Positions 12,931-23,190 are shown, numbered from the stretch's first letter. The stretch is 64,000 nt of DNA from Agriotes lineatus (GCA_940337035.1 OW679200.1:23229090-23293089); one strand, 5' to 3'. The notes: a model not told the origin generated them from the letters alone. A program made the numbers and translations.

Positions 12931-13961
12931 AATTAACGTAACACGCCTTGCAACATTCTCACACTACAAGGGCGTCGAACACGCGCTGCAGGTAACCTCA
13001 CCTAGCCAGGCGGACTATTGCCTAGAGAGGATCAAGATCATAAAACCCTCAAATACACTGAATCCGATGGCGCAATCAGAAGGAAGAAGCTAGTCCTGAC
13101 CACTCGGCTAGACGAGTCGGGGGCATAAATCCCTTCACCGATGCAAAACCCTCGAAGACACAATTCCCATTTGCATATTCTATGACGGGGAATGCCAATC
13201 CATCCTAGGAGACGAGTCAGGGGGGTAGGTGGGGAGTCATAAATCCTCCGCTGATACAGTAGGACAGAATATAAACCCGATCGAAAGCAAAAAACAAAGC
13301 ATTCTTTACGTGGTCATCCACCGGGCTCTAACTTTACACCCGATATTTCACAATTACCACGCCAGTTATTAACCGCGCACTACATTCATTTATATACATA
13401 TTTGGCATTATTTTATTTACGTGAGTGTAAACCAGCAACCAAATTGTCGACCCCGACAAGCCAAACCTTCAAGGGAAATAACGTTTGTTTATTAAACGTT
13501 ATGGTTTTTAAGAGCGAATTCCGGTTCATATCTGAATTATCCTCGTAGTATAGAAGCTTAATAAACTGTGTACAATTTTGTTTTATTTTATAACCTACAA
13601 GGACTTGGTACTTATTGGTTTTTGTTTCATATTGAAATTTTGCGGAATATTTTAACTAATGAGAAGTAAAACGCAAATTGTGTTATATACAAAGACAACC
13701 CGAAGACTTAAGATTATCGAAAGCGACCGTTAAATTAGAATAGTTGGCGATGACAATGTGAAGACAAAACGCTTGTCCGTTGTCCACATAAAATTAAGTA
13801 GTGAACATGTGGAAGTTTGATCAATACCTATCAACATTGTCGCTGTAACTGTACATATAAAAATCACACGATGTTATGTGGCTTTAGTCCTAAGACCAAT
13901 ACACTGCATTAATCTAGCTCTTGTCTCAAAGCATGAAGTTATTTATATTTAATTCGTATTG
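12931..13961. other. No recognisable feature
   Basis: GC-rich at first (to about 13300), then AT-rich. No gene identified. Confidence 0.4.
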
Positions 13962-14060
13962 AGATGATTTCGGAGGCTTTCACGGCCATTGTTATTAAGT
14001 AAAAAACAACTTCCGACCTCAATAATGACACGGTCCAATCCCGGAAGTCATTTTTTACTT
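13962..14060. repeat. Short internally deleted copy of the inverted-repeat element at 16111-16395
   Basis: Starts with a GATGATTTCGGAGGCTTTCA block, then the arms ATTAAGTAA..CAACTTCCG and CAATCCCGGAAGT. The whole centre is missing. The same block precedes the larger copy at about 15.83 kb, so the block and arms travel together. Confidence 0.65.
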
Positions 14061-15132
14061 TTCATTCGTATTATTTGCTCTACAAGTGTCAGAAAGTCGG
14101 AATTTTTCTCTCTGGTTGAGGAATTTTGCAATTTTTAAAAATATGAAGCATCCAATGTATTTTTGCATTGTATTTCATCTTAAATCTGGAAAGTGCTGCC
14201 GAAATGTTTGAGATGATAGAATATGCTTTCAGAAGTAATAATTGACGCAACTTCGATAACATTTGCCGCTGAATGTACCAAACGAGTATTATTGAACGTG
14301 ACTGGTTGAATATCTTACAGCTAAAATATTTAAAATTAAATTCATGTAGTTCACATATTTTCAGACTTTCATGTTTGCTTCGGTGCTCTGTACTTAAGAA
14401 CATACATGATATAAATTATTTTAATAAATCGCCATGCTGTAACAACGCATTTATTTCACAACCACCTGTAACAGTTGTTTACGTGTTTATTTGTGCAATA
14501 CTGGTGGTAAATCACTCATACACACACCACCAAACACTAACGAAGGCACTAAGTGACTTGTCTATTATAAAATTGCCCAATTATAATTGAAATTGCAATC
14601 AACATGTAGGTAAGATCTGTACTCATAGTTCACGTCGGCGGCCATAACTGGCCTTCTATAGCTAACGTCACGAGCACGTGATGTCAGCGAGTTGAGGCTT
14701 ATCCTTTAGGTAGAATTGGTTCTACTGCGTCAATATTCGCGGTACTTTTGTATCAAACCTCGTATGCATAACGTTTGCACTCACATAACAATAGAAATAA
14801 TAGAACTCCGAAGACTTTAAAAATGAAATTTTGCATTAACGCCGCTTATACAAAATATAATTGTACTGATAGTTACGAACATTAATAGCGTTTGAATTTT
14901 GCATGCTTAGCAACTACAGCAAAGCAACTCCCTACAGGCTTATTATTCGAAAAGATTGCCTACTTGATCCTTCATGAATAAAATACCAACCACCACGGCC
15001 GCTTTTACGTTAATTAAAGAGTGCCCCGGCTTTCCAAATTTATAATTCCCACAAAAAACTTTTACGTCCCACATCTTAGTCCTAAGCAGATTAGCGAGAC
15101 ATTCCGAAACATTAACATTGCTTTCTTTCCAG
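14061..15132. other. Intron, no recognisable element
   Basis: AT-rich DNA ending in the pyrimidine-rich acceptor CTTTCTTTCCAG directly before the last tetraspan exon. ORFs here are short and unconvincing. Confidence 0.5.
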
Positions 15133-15407
15133 CCTCCTTCGCCATATTCACCCTAATGATAATCCACTTCAAGAGGGTGCAATCCAAGGCACACATAGGT
15201 TACGACCCCGACGGCAACGTGGACGGGGTAGTGACGCCGCCAGGGGGCAAAGGAGCCGACGATCTGCTCAGCGCCCGGGTGTTCACCACCTCCTGGTCCT
15301 TGGACCTAGGGTGGGGTGGAGTCATGCTGTGCGTTATGACTTCCATACTCTGGATACTTCTCTCGAAGATCATGAGATTTAACCCTATTTCTAGTATGAT
15401 CAACTGA
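15133..15407 (+). CDS. Last exon of the PMP22/claudin-like tetraspan protein
   Basis: It follows a strong acceptor (AG at 15131-15132) and completes the codon left open at 1491, giving an unbroken third helix (MYLLA + ASFAIFTLMIIHF). A basic turn KRVQSK follows, then a soluble loop of about 45 residues rich in Gly/Asp/Pro, then a WSLDLGWGG motif entering the fourth helix (VMLCVMTSILWILLSKI), and a short polar tail with TGA at 15405-15407. A second extracellular loop ending in an aromatic-x-S-x(4)-W pattern before TM4 is typical of claudin-like proteins. The exon is GC-rich against AT-rich surroundings, as expected of selected coding DNA. Function is not assignable beyond a membrane or junction-type protein. 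Confidence 0.85.
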
Positions 15408-15511
15408 AGGAATCGAATGCTCAAAAATAGTAGATGTAGAAATGCGGCGGTGATTCAAATTACGGGGGTGTTTGCACAAATGTTTGGGCGCAACTGCTAT
15501 AAGATAAGATT

Positions 15512-15756
15512 CGGTAATAAATATATCAAAATTCCTTTATAGTTTACTAATAAGTGAAATTGTACAATTCGATTTAATAATTCAAAATTCTAACAAAATT
15601 TAAAAGTTAAAAGTTAAAAAAACTTTTAAATGCAACCCAGAACAATACCTAAAGCGATTTTGACGTATAGAAAAGTAAAGAGGCGATTTCTCATACTATT
15701 TTCAAAAAATATAAAGTGTTTAAACATGTCCATACAACATAAAGGTTTCAGAGATT
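15512..15756. repeat. 245-bp segment downstream of the tetraspan stop, duplicated at 15865
   Basis: Begins CGGTAATAAATATATC and ends TTTCAGAGATT. Nearly identical to 15865-16110 apart from a few substitutions and one A-run difference. This copy has no obvious flanking duplication, so it is the likelier parent. Confidence 0.8.
15516..15521 (+). terminator. Candidate poly(A) signal AATAAA of the tetraspan gene
   Basis: First AATAAA after the stop codon, about 108 bp downstream. In AT-rich DNA this hexamer is common, so support is modest. Confidence 0.4.
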
Positions 15757-15864
15757 ATCTCTAACCACGTCATCAAATGCTTGTCCAAATTTGGAGCGAA
15801 ACAATTTTTTTTAAATAACCGGAAAACTGAGATGATTTCGAAGGCTTTCACGGCCATTGTCATT

Positions 15865-16110
15865 CGGTAATAAATATATCAAAATTCCTTTATAGTTTAC
15901 TAATAAGTGAAATTGTACAATTCGATTTAATAATTCAAAATTCTAACAAAATTTAAAAGTTAAAAGTTAAAAAAAACTTTTAAATGCAACCAAGAACAAT
16001 ACCTAAAGCGATTTTGAAGTATAGAAAAGTAAAGAGGCTATTTCTCATACTATTTTCTAAAAATATGAAGTGTTTAAACATGTCCATACAACATAAAGGT
16101 TTCAGAGATT
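15865..16110. repeat. Second copy of the 245-bp segment, flanked by a 9-bp direct repeat
   Basis: Flanked by ATTGTCATT at 15856-15864 and 16111-16119. The flanking repeat DNA, seen uninterrupted at 13962-14060, is split exactly here. This copy therefore inserted into the inverted-repeat element. Confidence 0.8.
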
Positions 16111-16395
16111 ATTGTCATTAAGTAACAAATGACTTCCGGGATTGGACCGTGTCATTATTGAGGTCGAAGAACTCAACATTTCGCCCACTTTCGTAAGGGG
16201 CTTCATCAGGAGGAAAAGCAAATGAGCACGGAAACTCTTCAGAGTTTCGCCTCTGACGTGGTTGACACGTTGAGTTACCGTGCTCTTCTATCCCTTCCCT
16301 TGCAAAAGAGTTTCACCTCTGGCGTGGTTTACACGTTGAGTTCTTCGATCTCAATAATGACTCGGTCCAATCCCGGAAGTCGTTTGTTTACTTAA
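16111..16395. mobile_element. Inverted-repeat element, possibly Penelope-type terminal DNA
   Basis: About 60-bp arms match in reverse complement: ATTAAGTAAC..GACTTCCGGGATTGG at the left and CCAATCCCGGAAGTCG..TTTACTTAA at the right. The centre holds smaller hairpins, such as GAAACTCT/AGAGTTTC, and two copies of a CACG..CAGAGG..GAAACTC motif. On the minus strand a CTGATGA..GAAA pair (16203-16209 and 16179-16182) brackets a GCCC/GGGC stem. That recalls the hammerhead ribozymes known in Penelope-like terminal repeats, but the cleavage-site side does not fit cleanly. No coding region. Confidence 0.55.
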
Positions 16396-16859
16396 CCAGA
16401 AAACTATTGCAAATCAAGTTCAAATCAATTAAAAATGCTTATAGGTATAAGGCCAATGCATATTTTGATGTTACTTCAAATACATCTTTAATGACGTGAA
16501 CTTGATTGATGCATTCAAAATAGTTTAAATAATCGGATAAAGACTAACTCTCAACTATGGTATACATATAAAACTGATACCATTTACTAAATTAGCCATT
16601 ATTCACACAACCTAAAATGAAGTGTAAAATAAACACTAAAATATCAATTTGAACGACAGTAAGTATATTTTTTTTAAATGTGTAGATCCTTGTCATGGCC
16701 ATATACAAATTCACCCTGATATTACAATGATCCTAGTTGCCTATTGCAATCTGTATATTTTGCAGATTGAAATAAAAAAATGTATAACACTTCCACCAAA
16801 CAAAACAATCACATAATATTAGATTATGGATCAGCATATTATCAAATTTATGTCTTGAA
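16396..16859. other. No recognisable feature
   Basis: AT-rich sequence between the inverted-repeat element and the start of the readable LINE-G remnant; it may include unreadable 5' parts of LINE-G. Confidence 0.4.
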
Positions 16860-17306
16860 GTTTGTGTCAAATAATAAAAATGAAATAATAGACATTGATA
16901 AAAGGATTAAACAAGCTGTCATAGATTTTAAACCCATTTCAGACAAAATATACATGATAAAATTAAGGGGAAAGTTCAGGAAATTAAATATATCACATTG
17001 TTTTTAATTATACATGCACCAACAGAGGTAAATGATGACACGGAAAAAAGTAAGTTTACTGAAGTAATGGAAAGAAAGAAATATATATGCCCACAATTGG
17101 AAGACAGTATACACACGATTAAACGAACGACAAAATATGATAGTGAGGAGCACACAATTTTAAGAAAAAATATATACATACATAAAAAAACATGGAGAGC
17201 ACTAAACAAAAGAACGGTTAACCAGATAGATGATGTAATAATAAAAAAAAATAAACATGCCAACCATATCATAAATATTCGAAGTTGTCGTAGAGAACAT
17301 GCTTAG
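16860..17306 (+). pseudogene. LINE-G: decayed non-LTR retrotransposon, endonuclease domain
   Basis: Two frames together read as an APE-type endonuclease. AVIDFKPISDKIYMIKLRGK leads into IIHAPTEVNDDTEKSKF, with a frameshift between (around 16998). KKTWRALNKRTVNQIDDVII then matches the usual H-x-x-TW..NQIDHV block of these enzymes, followed by NIRSCRREHA. Stops and shifts show it is dead. The rest of the same element is found at 17936-18718, 18901-18974, 22230-22356 and 23191-23979, separated by later insertions. Confidence 0.8.
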
Positions 17307-17339
17307 TTCAAGTAAAAAAAATCTGGTGTGATACACTCA

Positions 17340-17934
17340 CACAACTTCCTTTTACAGTGATCTTATAATTAGTCAAAAATTTCATTTTTAATTTTTAACC
17401 ATTTGTTAAAAATTTTCAAAAATTACAAATTCTACAAAAACGGTACAAAATCGAGTGTTAGTTGAAGAGACAAATTTTCTCTAGAATTTTAAGGTGAATT
17501 CAAAAATGTAATAATATACCGGGTGTTTTATTTAAAATAGGAGTTAATAAAAAAAATAAAAAAAAAAACAAAAGAAACCCACTTTAGAAGTATTCAACTG
17601 GAAAATTACCTATGTCACATCAATACACATTAAAAATGTAAGAAAAATGTAAAGTTTAAAAAAAAGAGTAAACACCTACTTCCGGTTATGCGATTTTCTT
17701 CAAAAGCTTGCTGTCTCATCTACATAGTACACAAAACTTATATATTAAGTTTCAACGCCATACCTCTTTTCGTTTTTGAGATATTCTGTTCACAGACAGA
17801 CAGACAGACAGACAGACCAATGAAAAAAAATATGTTTTTTGGGATCAGGGGACTCTAAAACATGAAGATCTGTTGAAAACTCAATTTCGAATTTTTGGGG
17901 TGAATCCAATACTTCCTTTATAGTAAAAGGAAGT
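17340..17934. mobile_element. TIR element inserted in LINE-G
   Basis: Bounded by CTTCCTTTTACAGTG and TAGTAAAAGGAAG, imperfect inverted termini. Internal landmarks are an ACAGAC microsatellite (17793-17817) and 'actcaatttcgaattt'. A related piece in the opposite orientation is at 32326-32420. No transposase ORF. Confidence 0.55.
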
Positions 17935-17935
17935 A

Positions 17936-18718
17936 ATAAGCAAGATATAAAATTGGAGAAACAAAGCAGAAAGACCATAAGAACCACTAAATATAACCTC
18001 AGTAACCTACAGAAACATTAAATGCAAGAACAGTATCAACTTAGCATACAAAGACACTTGAATGATACAAAAAAAAAACCAGTAATGCACAAGAATGGGA
18101 AGCATTGAGAACTAATGGAAAAAAGCAGTTGAGAAAGCATTACCAAAAAAGCAGGTCATAAAGAAAAATGTTGGTTTGATGCAAAATGCAAAGCATCTTC
18201 TTGAAAAATAGCCAGAGTTAAAGTGATGATAACAAATAATGAAGAAAATATCAAGCAGGAAAAACTGCAAAAAAGCACTTGTAGAAGAAAGAAAAGATTA
18301 TATACCGAGGATATAATCAAGAAGGTAGGAGAATTTTAGTAACAAAGAAGTACACATTTTTTTACCAAGAAATCGAAAAAGTGAAATCAAGCTACCCCAC
18401 CAATTAGTGAGAAGCAGCACTATTGGAGAGGGGGGGGGGATATAGCAGAAAAATGATGAGAATATTTTAATATACTTATAAAGGTAAAAAACGGAAGACC
18501 GAAGGAATAGAAAGCAGATAATTGTATGAAGGAAAGGAAACAAAAAAAGAAAATGCCAGGGCAGAAAATGTTCAAGCCTTGAAAGAAATTGACCCACAAC
18601 GGAAATAAGGTTAAGAAAACTATTCAACGAATGACGAACAACAAAAGACCAGGAGAAAACAATATAGCATCAGAGATAATTAATAAGAGGGAGAAGAGCT
18701 ATATAGAGAAATATAAAT
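17936..18718 (+). pseudogene. LINE-G: linker between endonuclease and reverse transcriptase
   Basis: Broken frames contain pieces typical of the EN-RT linker of non-LTR elements, such as WFDAKCK and CRRKKRLYTE, with many stops. It connects LINE-G endonuclease to the RT fragment at 18901. Confidence 0.6.
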
Positions 18719-18900
18719 TATGATCAAAAATTATTTTCATCTAGTATGGCCATGGAATAGTTCCTAATTTATGAATGCAACTACGTTTATACTTAATGTC
18801 AAAATGTGACATTTGCTTTGTAAGTGAGTTATATATAGTTGCATTCATAAATTAAGAAGTATTTAATGGCCATACTACATGAAAATGATTTTTGATCATA
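18719..18900. mobile_element. Palindromic MITE, 182 bp, inside LINE-G
   Basis: Ends TATGATCAAAAATTATTTTC and its reverse complement. The arms continue through GTATGGCCAT and AATTTATGAATGCAACTA. A longer copy with the same termini is at 26883-27201. No coding capacity. Confidence 0.8.
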
Positions 18901-18974
18901 CTATATAACTTAATACTGTAAATATGGAGGGAAGAAAAAATCTCTGACAGTTGCACCAGAGCAATGATTACCCC
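18901..18974 (+). pseudogene. LINE-G: start of reverse transcriptase, left of the RTE insertion
   Basis: Reads IWREEKISDSCTRA and then runs into the RTE target site AATGATTACCCC. Joined across that site it continues into MITPIHKKETK at 22230, the standard 'ITPIHKKGDK' block of non-LTR RTs. Confidence 0.85.
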
Positions 18975-21900
18975 GGGGCGGACCAAAACTAGCACTGGAA
19001 CGTGGGAGGCAACCTTCTAATGAGAAGGAACGTTTCTTACGCAACCGAAAGATTGCCGGTATAAGTGATCTAGATTTGCTGGCCAACAGCTTAGGGTGGA
19101 AGAGCTAGCTTATGGAAGGGCACTTTCTTGTCCGGGGGTTAAGAAGTTGGCCTCGAAGGCGGAGGATCTACTATGGTTGTGGACAACGACATGAAAATGC
19201 AGAAGGCAACAAGAAACCACTGCATTAAAGATCCAAACGGGATATCTCTAGTATAATCATCAAAGCATCATGACTAAGTTCAAAACTAATTATTATTCCG
19301 GAGTATCAAGTCCCCCAATCGGATCTCCGGGGGGGACAGTTGTGAACAAAGTTATGAGAAGAGATCTGAGAGTTGCGACGTGGAATGTTCGAAGTTTATA
19401 CCAAGCAGGGAAATTAGAAAATGTCATAGCCGAAATGAAAAGATTAAACATCGATATTCTTGGTATAAGTGATGTGCAGTGGTCAAAAAGTGGAATACAA
19501 ACAACATCGAACGGTATGATATATTACTCAGGAAATGAAGACAAAAACCACAGATATGGAGTAGGAATAATACTGACTACAGAAGTGAGCAAATCAGTAA
19601 CAAGTTTCATTCCTTATTCAGACAGAATTACATTGATTCAGTTAAAAGCTAAAAATAGAAAAATTAACATTATCCAAGTATATGCACCAACAGCGGATAA
19701 AGAGGACGAAGTAATAGAAGAATTTTACGATCAATTAACGACCATTCTCGAATCAGTCAAAAAACAAGATATAACCCTGATAATGGGAGACTTTAACGCC
19801 AAAGTCGGGAAAGGTAGTACAGATTATTATATTGGCAATTATGGACTGGGAGAAAGAAATGAAAGAGGAGAAAGGCTAGCAGAATTCTGTCAAACTTATG
19901 GATTTATAATAACCAACACCTTTTTCAAACTGTCTCCACGAAGACTATATACATGGAAATTCCCTCGAAATACAGAGGATCACATAGTGAGAAATCAAAT
20001 AGATTATATCTTAATGAGTAAAAGATTCAGAAACAGTATCACATCAGTTAAAACATATCCGGGGGCTGACATAACATCTGACCATAATCCAGTAGTAGCA
20101 AATATGAAAGTGAGGTTAAAGAGACTCAAAAGCAAAATGGAATCCAAAAATATGGACATGGAAAAACTAAAAAATGATGAAATAAAGGAAAAAGTCACAA
20201 GTGAAATCAACATAAAAATAAGAAACGCAAAACTAGATATTAACGTTGACAGAAAATGGAATAGCATAAAAGAAATAATTCTAAACGTGAGTGAAGTTAA
20301 GCTATCTCCAGAGAAACTCCGAAGAAAACAAGCGTGGATGACACAGGAGATTTTGGAGTTAATGGAAGAAAGAAGAAATCATAAAAACGTAAATGAAGAC
20401 AGATACAGAACTGTGAACAGGCTAATTAAAACTAAAATAAAGGTAGCAAAAGAAACATGGATGGAGGAGAGATGTGCAGAGATTGAAGAAGACCAGAATA
20501 AATATGATAATTTCAACATGCACAAAAAAATTAAAATGTTAACAGGGCTGGGGAGAAAGAAGCAGGCGAGTGTACTTAAAGACAAAAACGGAAAAGTTAT
20601 TATAGAACTTGAAGAGAAATTGAAAAGGTGGAAACAATATATAGAAGAATTATTTGAGGATGAAAGAGCACAGAAACCTAGCTACAACGAAAATGAAGCG
20701 CTGGGTCCAGAAATTATAGCAGAAGAAATACAACATGCAATCAAAAACACTAAAGCTGGAAAAGCCGTCGGCCCAGATAAGATACCATCAGAATTAATAA
20801 AGTTAATTAAAGATGATCAAATAGATGTGCTACTAAATCTGTTTAATACTATCTATAAAACTGGAATAATCCCTAAAGAATGGTTACTGTCCACATTCGT
20901 AACGCTTCCCAAAAAAGTAAATGCCAAAGAATGTAGCGATCATAGGACGATAAGCCTAATGAGTCATACATTAAAAATCTTTTTAAAAATAATACACAAT
21001 AGAATATACCGGAGACTTGACGAAAATGTAGCAGATACACAGTTTGGATTTAGAAAAGGAGTTGGCACAAGGGAAGCTCTCTTTAGTATTAATGTCCTCG
21101 TACAAAGATGCCTCGATATGAATGAAGATTTATATGTATGCTTTGTCGACTTTCAAAAGGCGTTCGACCAAGTAAGACATGATAAGCTTGTAAATATACT
21201 GATAGAAAAAAACGTTGACATGTGTGATATTCGTATCATAACCAATCTATACTGGCAGCAGAAAGCAAAAGTAAGAATTGAAGGAGCAGCTACTGACGAA
21301 ATAATGATTAAATGTGGGGTCAGACAAGGGTGTATTTTATCACCGTTGTTGTTTAATATATACTCCGAGAATATATTTAATGAAATACTACATCAAAATG
21401 ACAGTGGAGTAATAATCAATGGGAAGAGAATAAACAACATACGATACGCTGACGACACCCTGCTACTAGCTCAGAACATACAAGATCTACAAGAAATAAC
21501 GGAACGATTAAGTAATAGTAGCGCTCAATACGGTTTAAAGATGAATCTGCAGAAAACGAAGTTTATGATTTGTACAAAAAAACCTAATTTACATGCTAAT
21601 CTAATAGTAAACAATAAAACGATAGAAAGGACATATTCCTATAAGTACCTAGGGACTTGGCTTGACTCCACCGGACAACAGAAAAAAGAGATACGAACAA
21701 GAATTGAAAAAGCCAGAGGAGCTTTTCTAAAAATGAAAAGTTTGTTAACTAACAGAAGTCTAAACCTAGAATTGAGAATGAGAATGGTTAAGTGCTACAT
21801 TTTATCTATATTAATGTACGGGATGGAAGCGTGGACATTGAAGAAAGAAGACATTAAAAGATTGGAAGCGGCAGAGATGTGGATATACAGAAGATTATTA

Positions 21901-22229
21901 AAAATATCGTGGACAGAAAGAGTGACGAATCGAGAGGTGCTTAGACGAATGAATAAGGAACTGGAAGTAGTGAAAACAGTGAAAAGAAGAAAACTACAGT
22001 ATTTCGGACACATCATGAGAGGACCAAAGTATTCAATGCTACAACTCATTGTCCAAGGAAAAATACAGGGAAAAAGGAATGTCGGAAGAAGAAGAACCTC
22101 CTGGCTACGCAACCTCAGAGAATGGTATGGCTGCAGCACCATTGAACTATTTAGAGCAGCCGTGAATAAAGTACGAATAGCTGCGATGATTGCCAACCTC
22201 CAGTAAGGAGACGGCACCCTCAAGACAAG
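18975..22229 (+). mobile_element. Full-length RTE-type non-LTR retrotransposon, 3.26 kb
   Basis: A perfect 12-bp target duplication AATGATTACCCC flanks the element (18963-18974 and 22230-22241). It has a 5' leader of about 295 bp, one 978-codon ORF, and only 23 bp after the stop, with no poly(A). A single EN-RT ORF with an extremely short 3' end is the layout of the RTE clade. Intact ORF and perfect duplication indicate a recent insertion and possible activity. It interrupts LINE-G between two adjacent RT codons. Confidence 0.9.
19270..22206 (+). CDS. RTE-type retrotransposon polyprotein: AP endonuclease plus reverse transcriptase (978 aa)
   Basis: The protein nicks target DNA and copies its own RNA there. 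Residues about 35-275 are an APE-like endonuclease with TWNVRSLYQAGK, QVYAPT, GDFNAKVG (about 172), YTW, NQIDYI and SDHNPVV. Residues about 490-800 are the reverse transcriptase: GPDKIPSELIK, FVDFQKAFD (about 625), GVRQGCILSPLLFNIY and the catalytic YADD at about 724. A C-terminal region with a GRRRTSWLRNLREWYG segment follows. The insect annotation label 'craniofacial development protein 2-like' often reflects this endonuclease. No internal stop is present. The ATG is the first in frame after the leader; an upstream non-AUG start cannot be excluded. Confidence 0.93.
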   Translation: MTKFKTNYYSGVSSPPIGSPGGTVVNKVMRRDLRVATWNVRSLYQAGKLENVIAEMKRLNIDILGISDVQWSKSGIQTTSNGMIYYSGNEDKNHRYGVGIILTTEVSKSVTSFIPYSDRITLIQLKAKNRKINIIQVYAPTADKEDEVIEEFYDQLTTILESVKKQDITLIMGDFNAKVGKGSTDYYIGNYGLGERNERGERLAEFCQTYGFIITNTFFKLSPRRLYTWKFPRNTEDHIVRNQIDYILMSKRFRNSITSVKTYPGADITSDHNPVVANMKVRLKRLKSKMESKNMDMEKLKNDEIKEKVTSEINIKIRNAKLDINVDRKWNSIKEIILNVSEVKLSPEKLRRKQAWMTQEILELMEERRNHKNVNEDRYRTVNRLIKTKIKVAKETWMEERCAEIEEDQNKYDNFNMHKKIKMLTGLGRKKQASVLKDKNGKVIIELEEKLKRWKQYIEELFEDERAQKPSYNENEALGPEIIAEEIQHAIKNTKAGKAVGPDKIPSELIKLIKDDQIDVLLNLFNTIYKTGIIPKEWLLSTFVTLPKKVNAKECSDHRTISLMSHTLKIFLKIIHNRIYRRLDENVADTQFGFRKGVGTREALFSINVLVQRCLDMNEDLYVCFVDFQKAFDQVRHDKLVNILIEKNVDMCDIRIITNLYWQQKAKVRIEGAATDEIMIKCGVRQGCILSPLLFNIYSENIFNEILHQNDSGVIINGKRINNIRYADDTLLLAQNIQDLQEITERLSNSSAQYGLKMNLQKTKFMICTKKPNLHANLIVNNKTIERTYSYKYLGTWLDSTGQQKKEIRTRIEKARGAFLKMKSLLTNRSLNLELRMRMVKCYILSILMYGMEAWTLKKEDIKRLEAAEMWIYRRLLKISWTERVTNREVLRRMNKELEVVKTVKRRKLQYFGHIMRGPKYSMLQLIVQGKIQGKRNVGRRRTSWLRNLREWYGCSTIELFRAAVNKVRIAAMIANLQ

Positions 22230-22356
22230 AATGATTACCCCAATACATAAAAAAGAGACAAAATGATTGTGACGATTATAGGGGAATAGCCTTCATACTA
22301 AATGCAGCATCTAAAAATTCTTAGAACATTAATAAAAGAAAGACTTGACATATACA
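22230..22356 (+). pseudogene. LINE-G: RT segment right of the RTE insertion
   Basis: Continues MITPIHKKETK, then, after a one-base shift, DCDDYRGIAFI and KERLDIYRE. These match the early RT motifs (DCDNYRGISLL, ERL). Interrupted again near 22357. Confidence 0.85.
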
Positions 22357-23190
22357 GGGAATTTTTCTTTTTTGTACATGTACGAACTACATAAAAAAAT
22401 TACACACACTGTTGTAGTGCTAATTATAGATGGTAGTAAGCGACCAAACGTCTGGATATTTAATCGAAAATAAGACTCTCACTGTTTTCGAGCTACCACC
22501 ATTCTGATACCTACCACATAACATTTTAACTACAGCAAGCGCTCGATAACGTAAACACCGGATAATGAAAACATCGCGCTAATGTAAACACAAAATTCAT
22601 ACTATAGGATCAAATAGAACGCCCGATAACGTAAACAACCTGTACAGTTCGATAACGTAAACAGTTCTTGGCGACGGTCAGTCGCCAATTTAAGTAGGGG
22701 ATTCCCCTCTGCAACACAGCTGTGTCGATCTCATGGGTGTTTATAATGCGTTTGCATTTCATTTTAATCATTGTTGAATAAAATAGCAGCTTATTTTTCT
22801 TCTCATTAAAAATGTGTATTACTTATCGCTGTCACAATATGTTTTGCTTTTTATTGTGTTATTAAACGTTTCTTTTAATAATGTGTTTATTAATAAAATC
22901 ACGCTCGCCAATGTAAACATTTCGACCATGTGAACACACTTGGTTTGAATTACTTCACGTTATCGAGCGTCTGCTGTATTTTGTCTTTGCTGTATTTAAA
23001 AATCAGAATTTGATACTACACTTAAAAAATTAAAAGTAATTGAAAAATTAAAAGTAATTGCTATTAAATTGACTATTCTTTTCAAAAATTATAGCTTAAA
23101 TTTGAAATTTAGTGTATAGTTGCTTACCTATAAATTGTAACAAAACAATGCATTGACATGTTTTTTTAAATAAAAGTGTACAGAAAACAT
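22357..23190. other. Insertion in LINE-G RT, class unknown, carrying a nested MITE
   Basis: LINE-G reading stops at IYRE (22356) and resumes at NIIGDYQFEFR (about 23191). The boundaries carry similar short sequences (TACAGGGAA and TACAGAAAA), compatible with a decayed target duplication. Apart from the pogo-like MITE inside, nothing is recognised. Confidence 0.6.
22533..22976. mobile_element. pogo/Tigger-like MITE, 444 bp, with sub-terminal repeats
   Basis: Termini CAGCAAGCGCTCGATAACGT and ACGTTATCGAGCGTCTGCTG are inverted with a few mismatches, flanked by TA on both sides. A motif close to CGATAACGTAAAC recurs about five times in the left third and in variant form near the right end, which looks like transposase-binding iterons. 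No transposase ORF. Confidence 0.8.

Noticed and set aside
17793..17817. ACAGAC repeat as a tandem-repeat locus of interest
   Set aside because: Short, and part of the interior of the CTTCCTTTTAC TIR element.
19270..22206. A host craniofacial development protein 2-like gene
   Set aside because: The name is a common mis-annotation of the RTE endonuclease; full RT, TSD and nesting show a retrotransposon.
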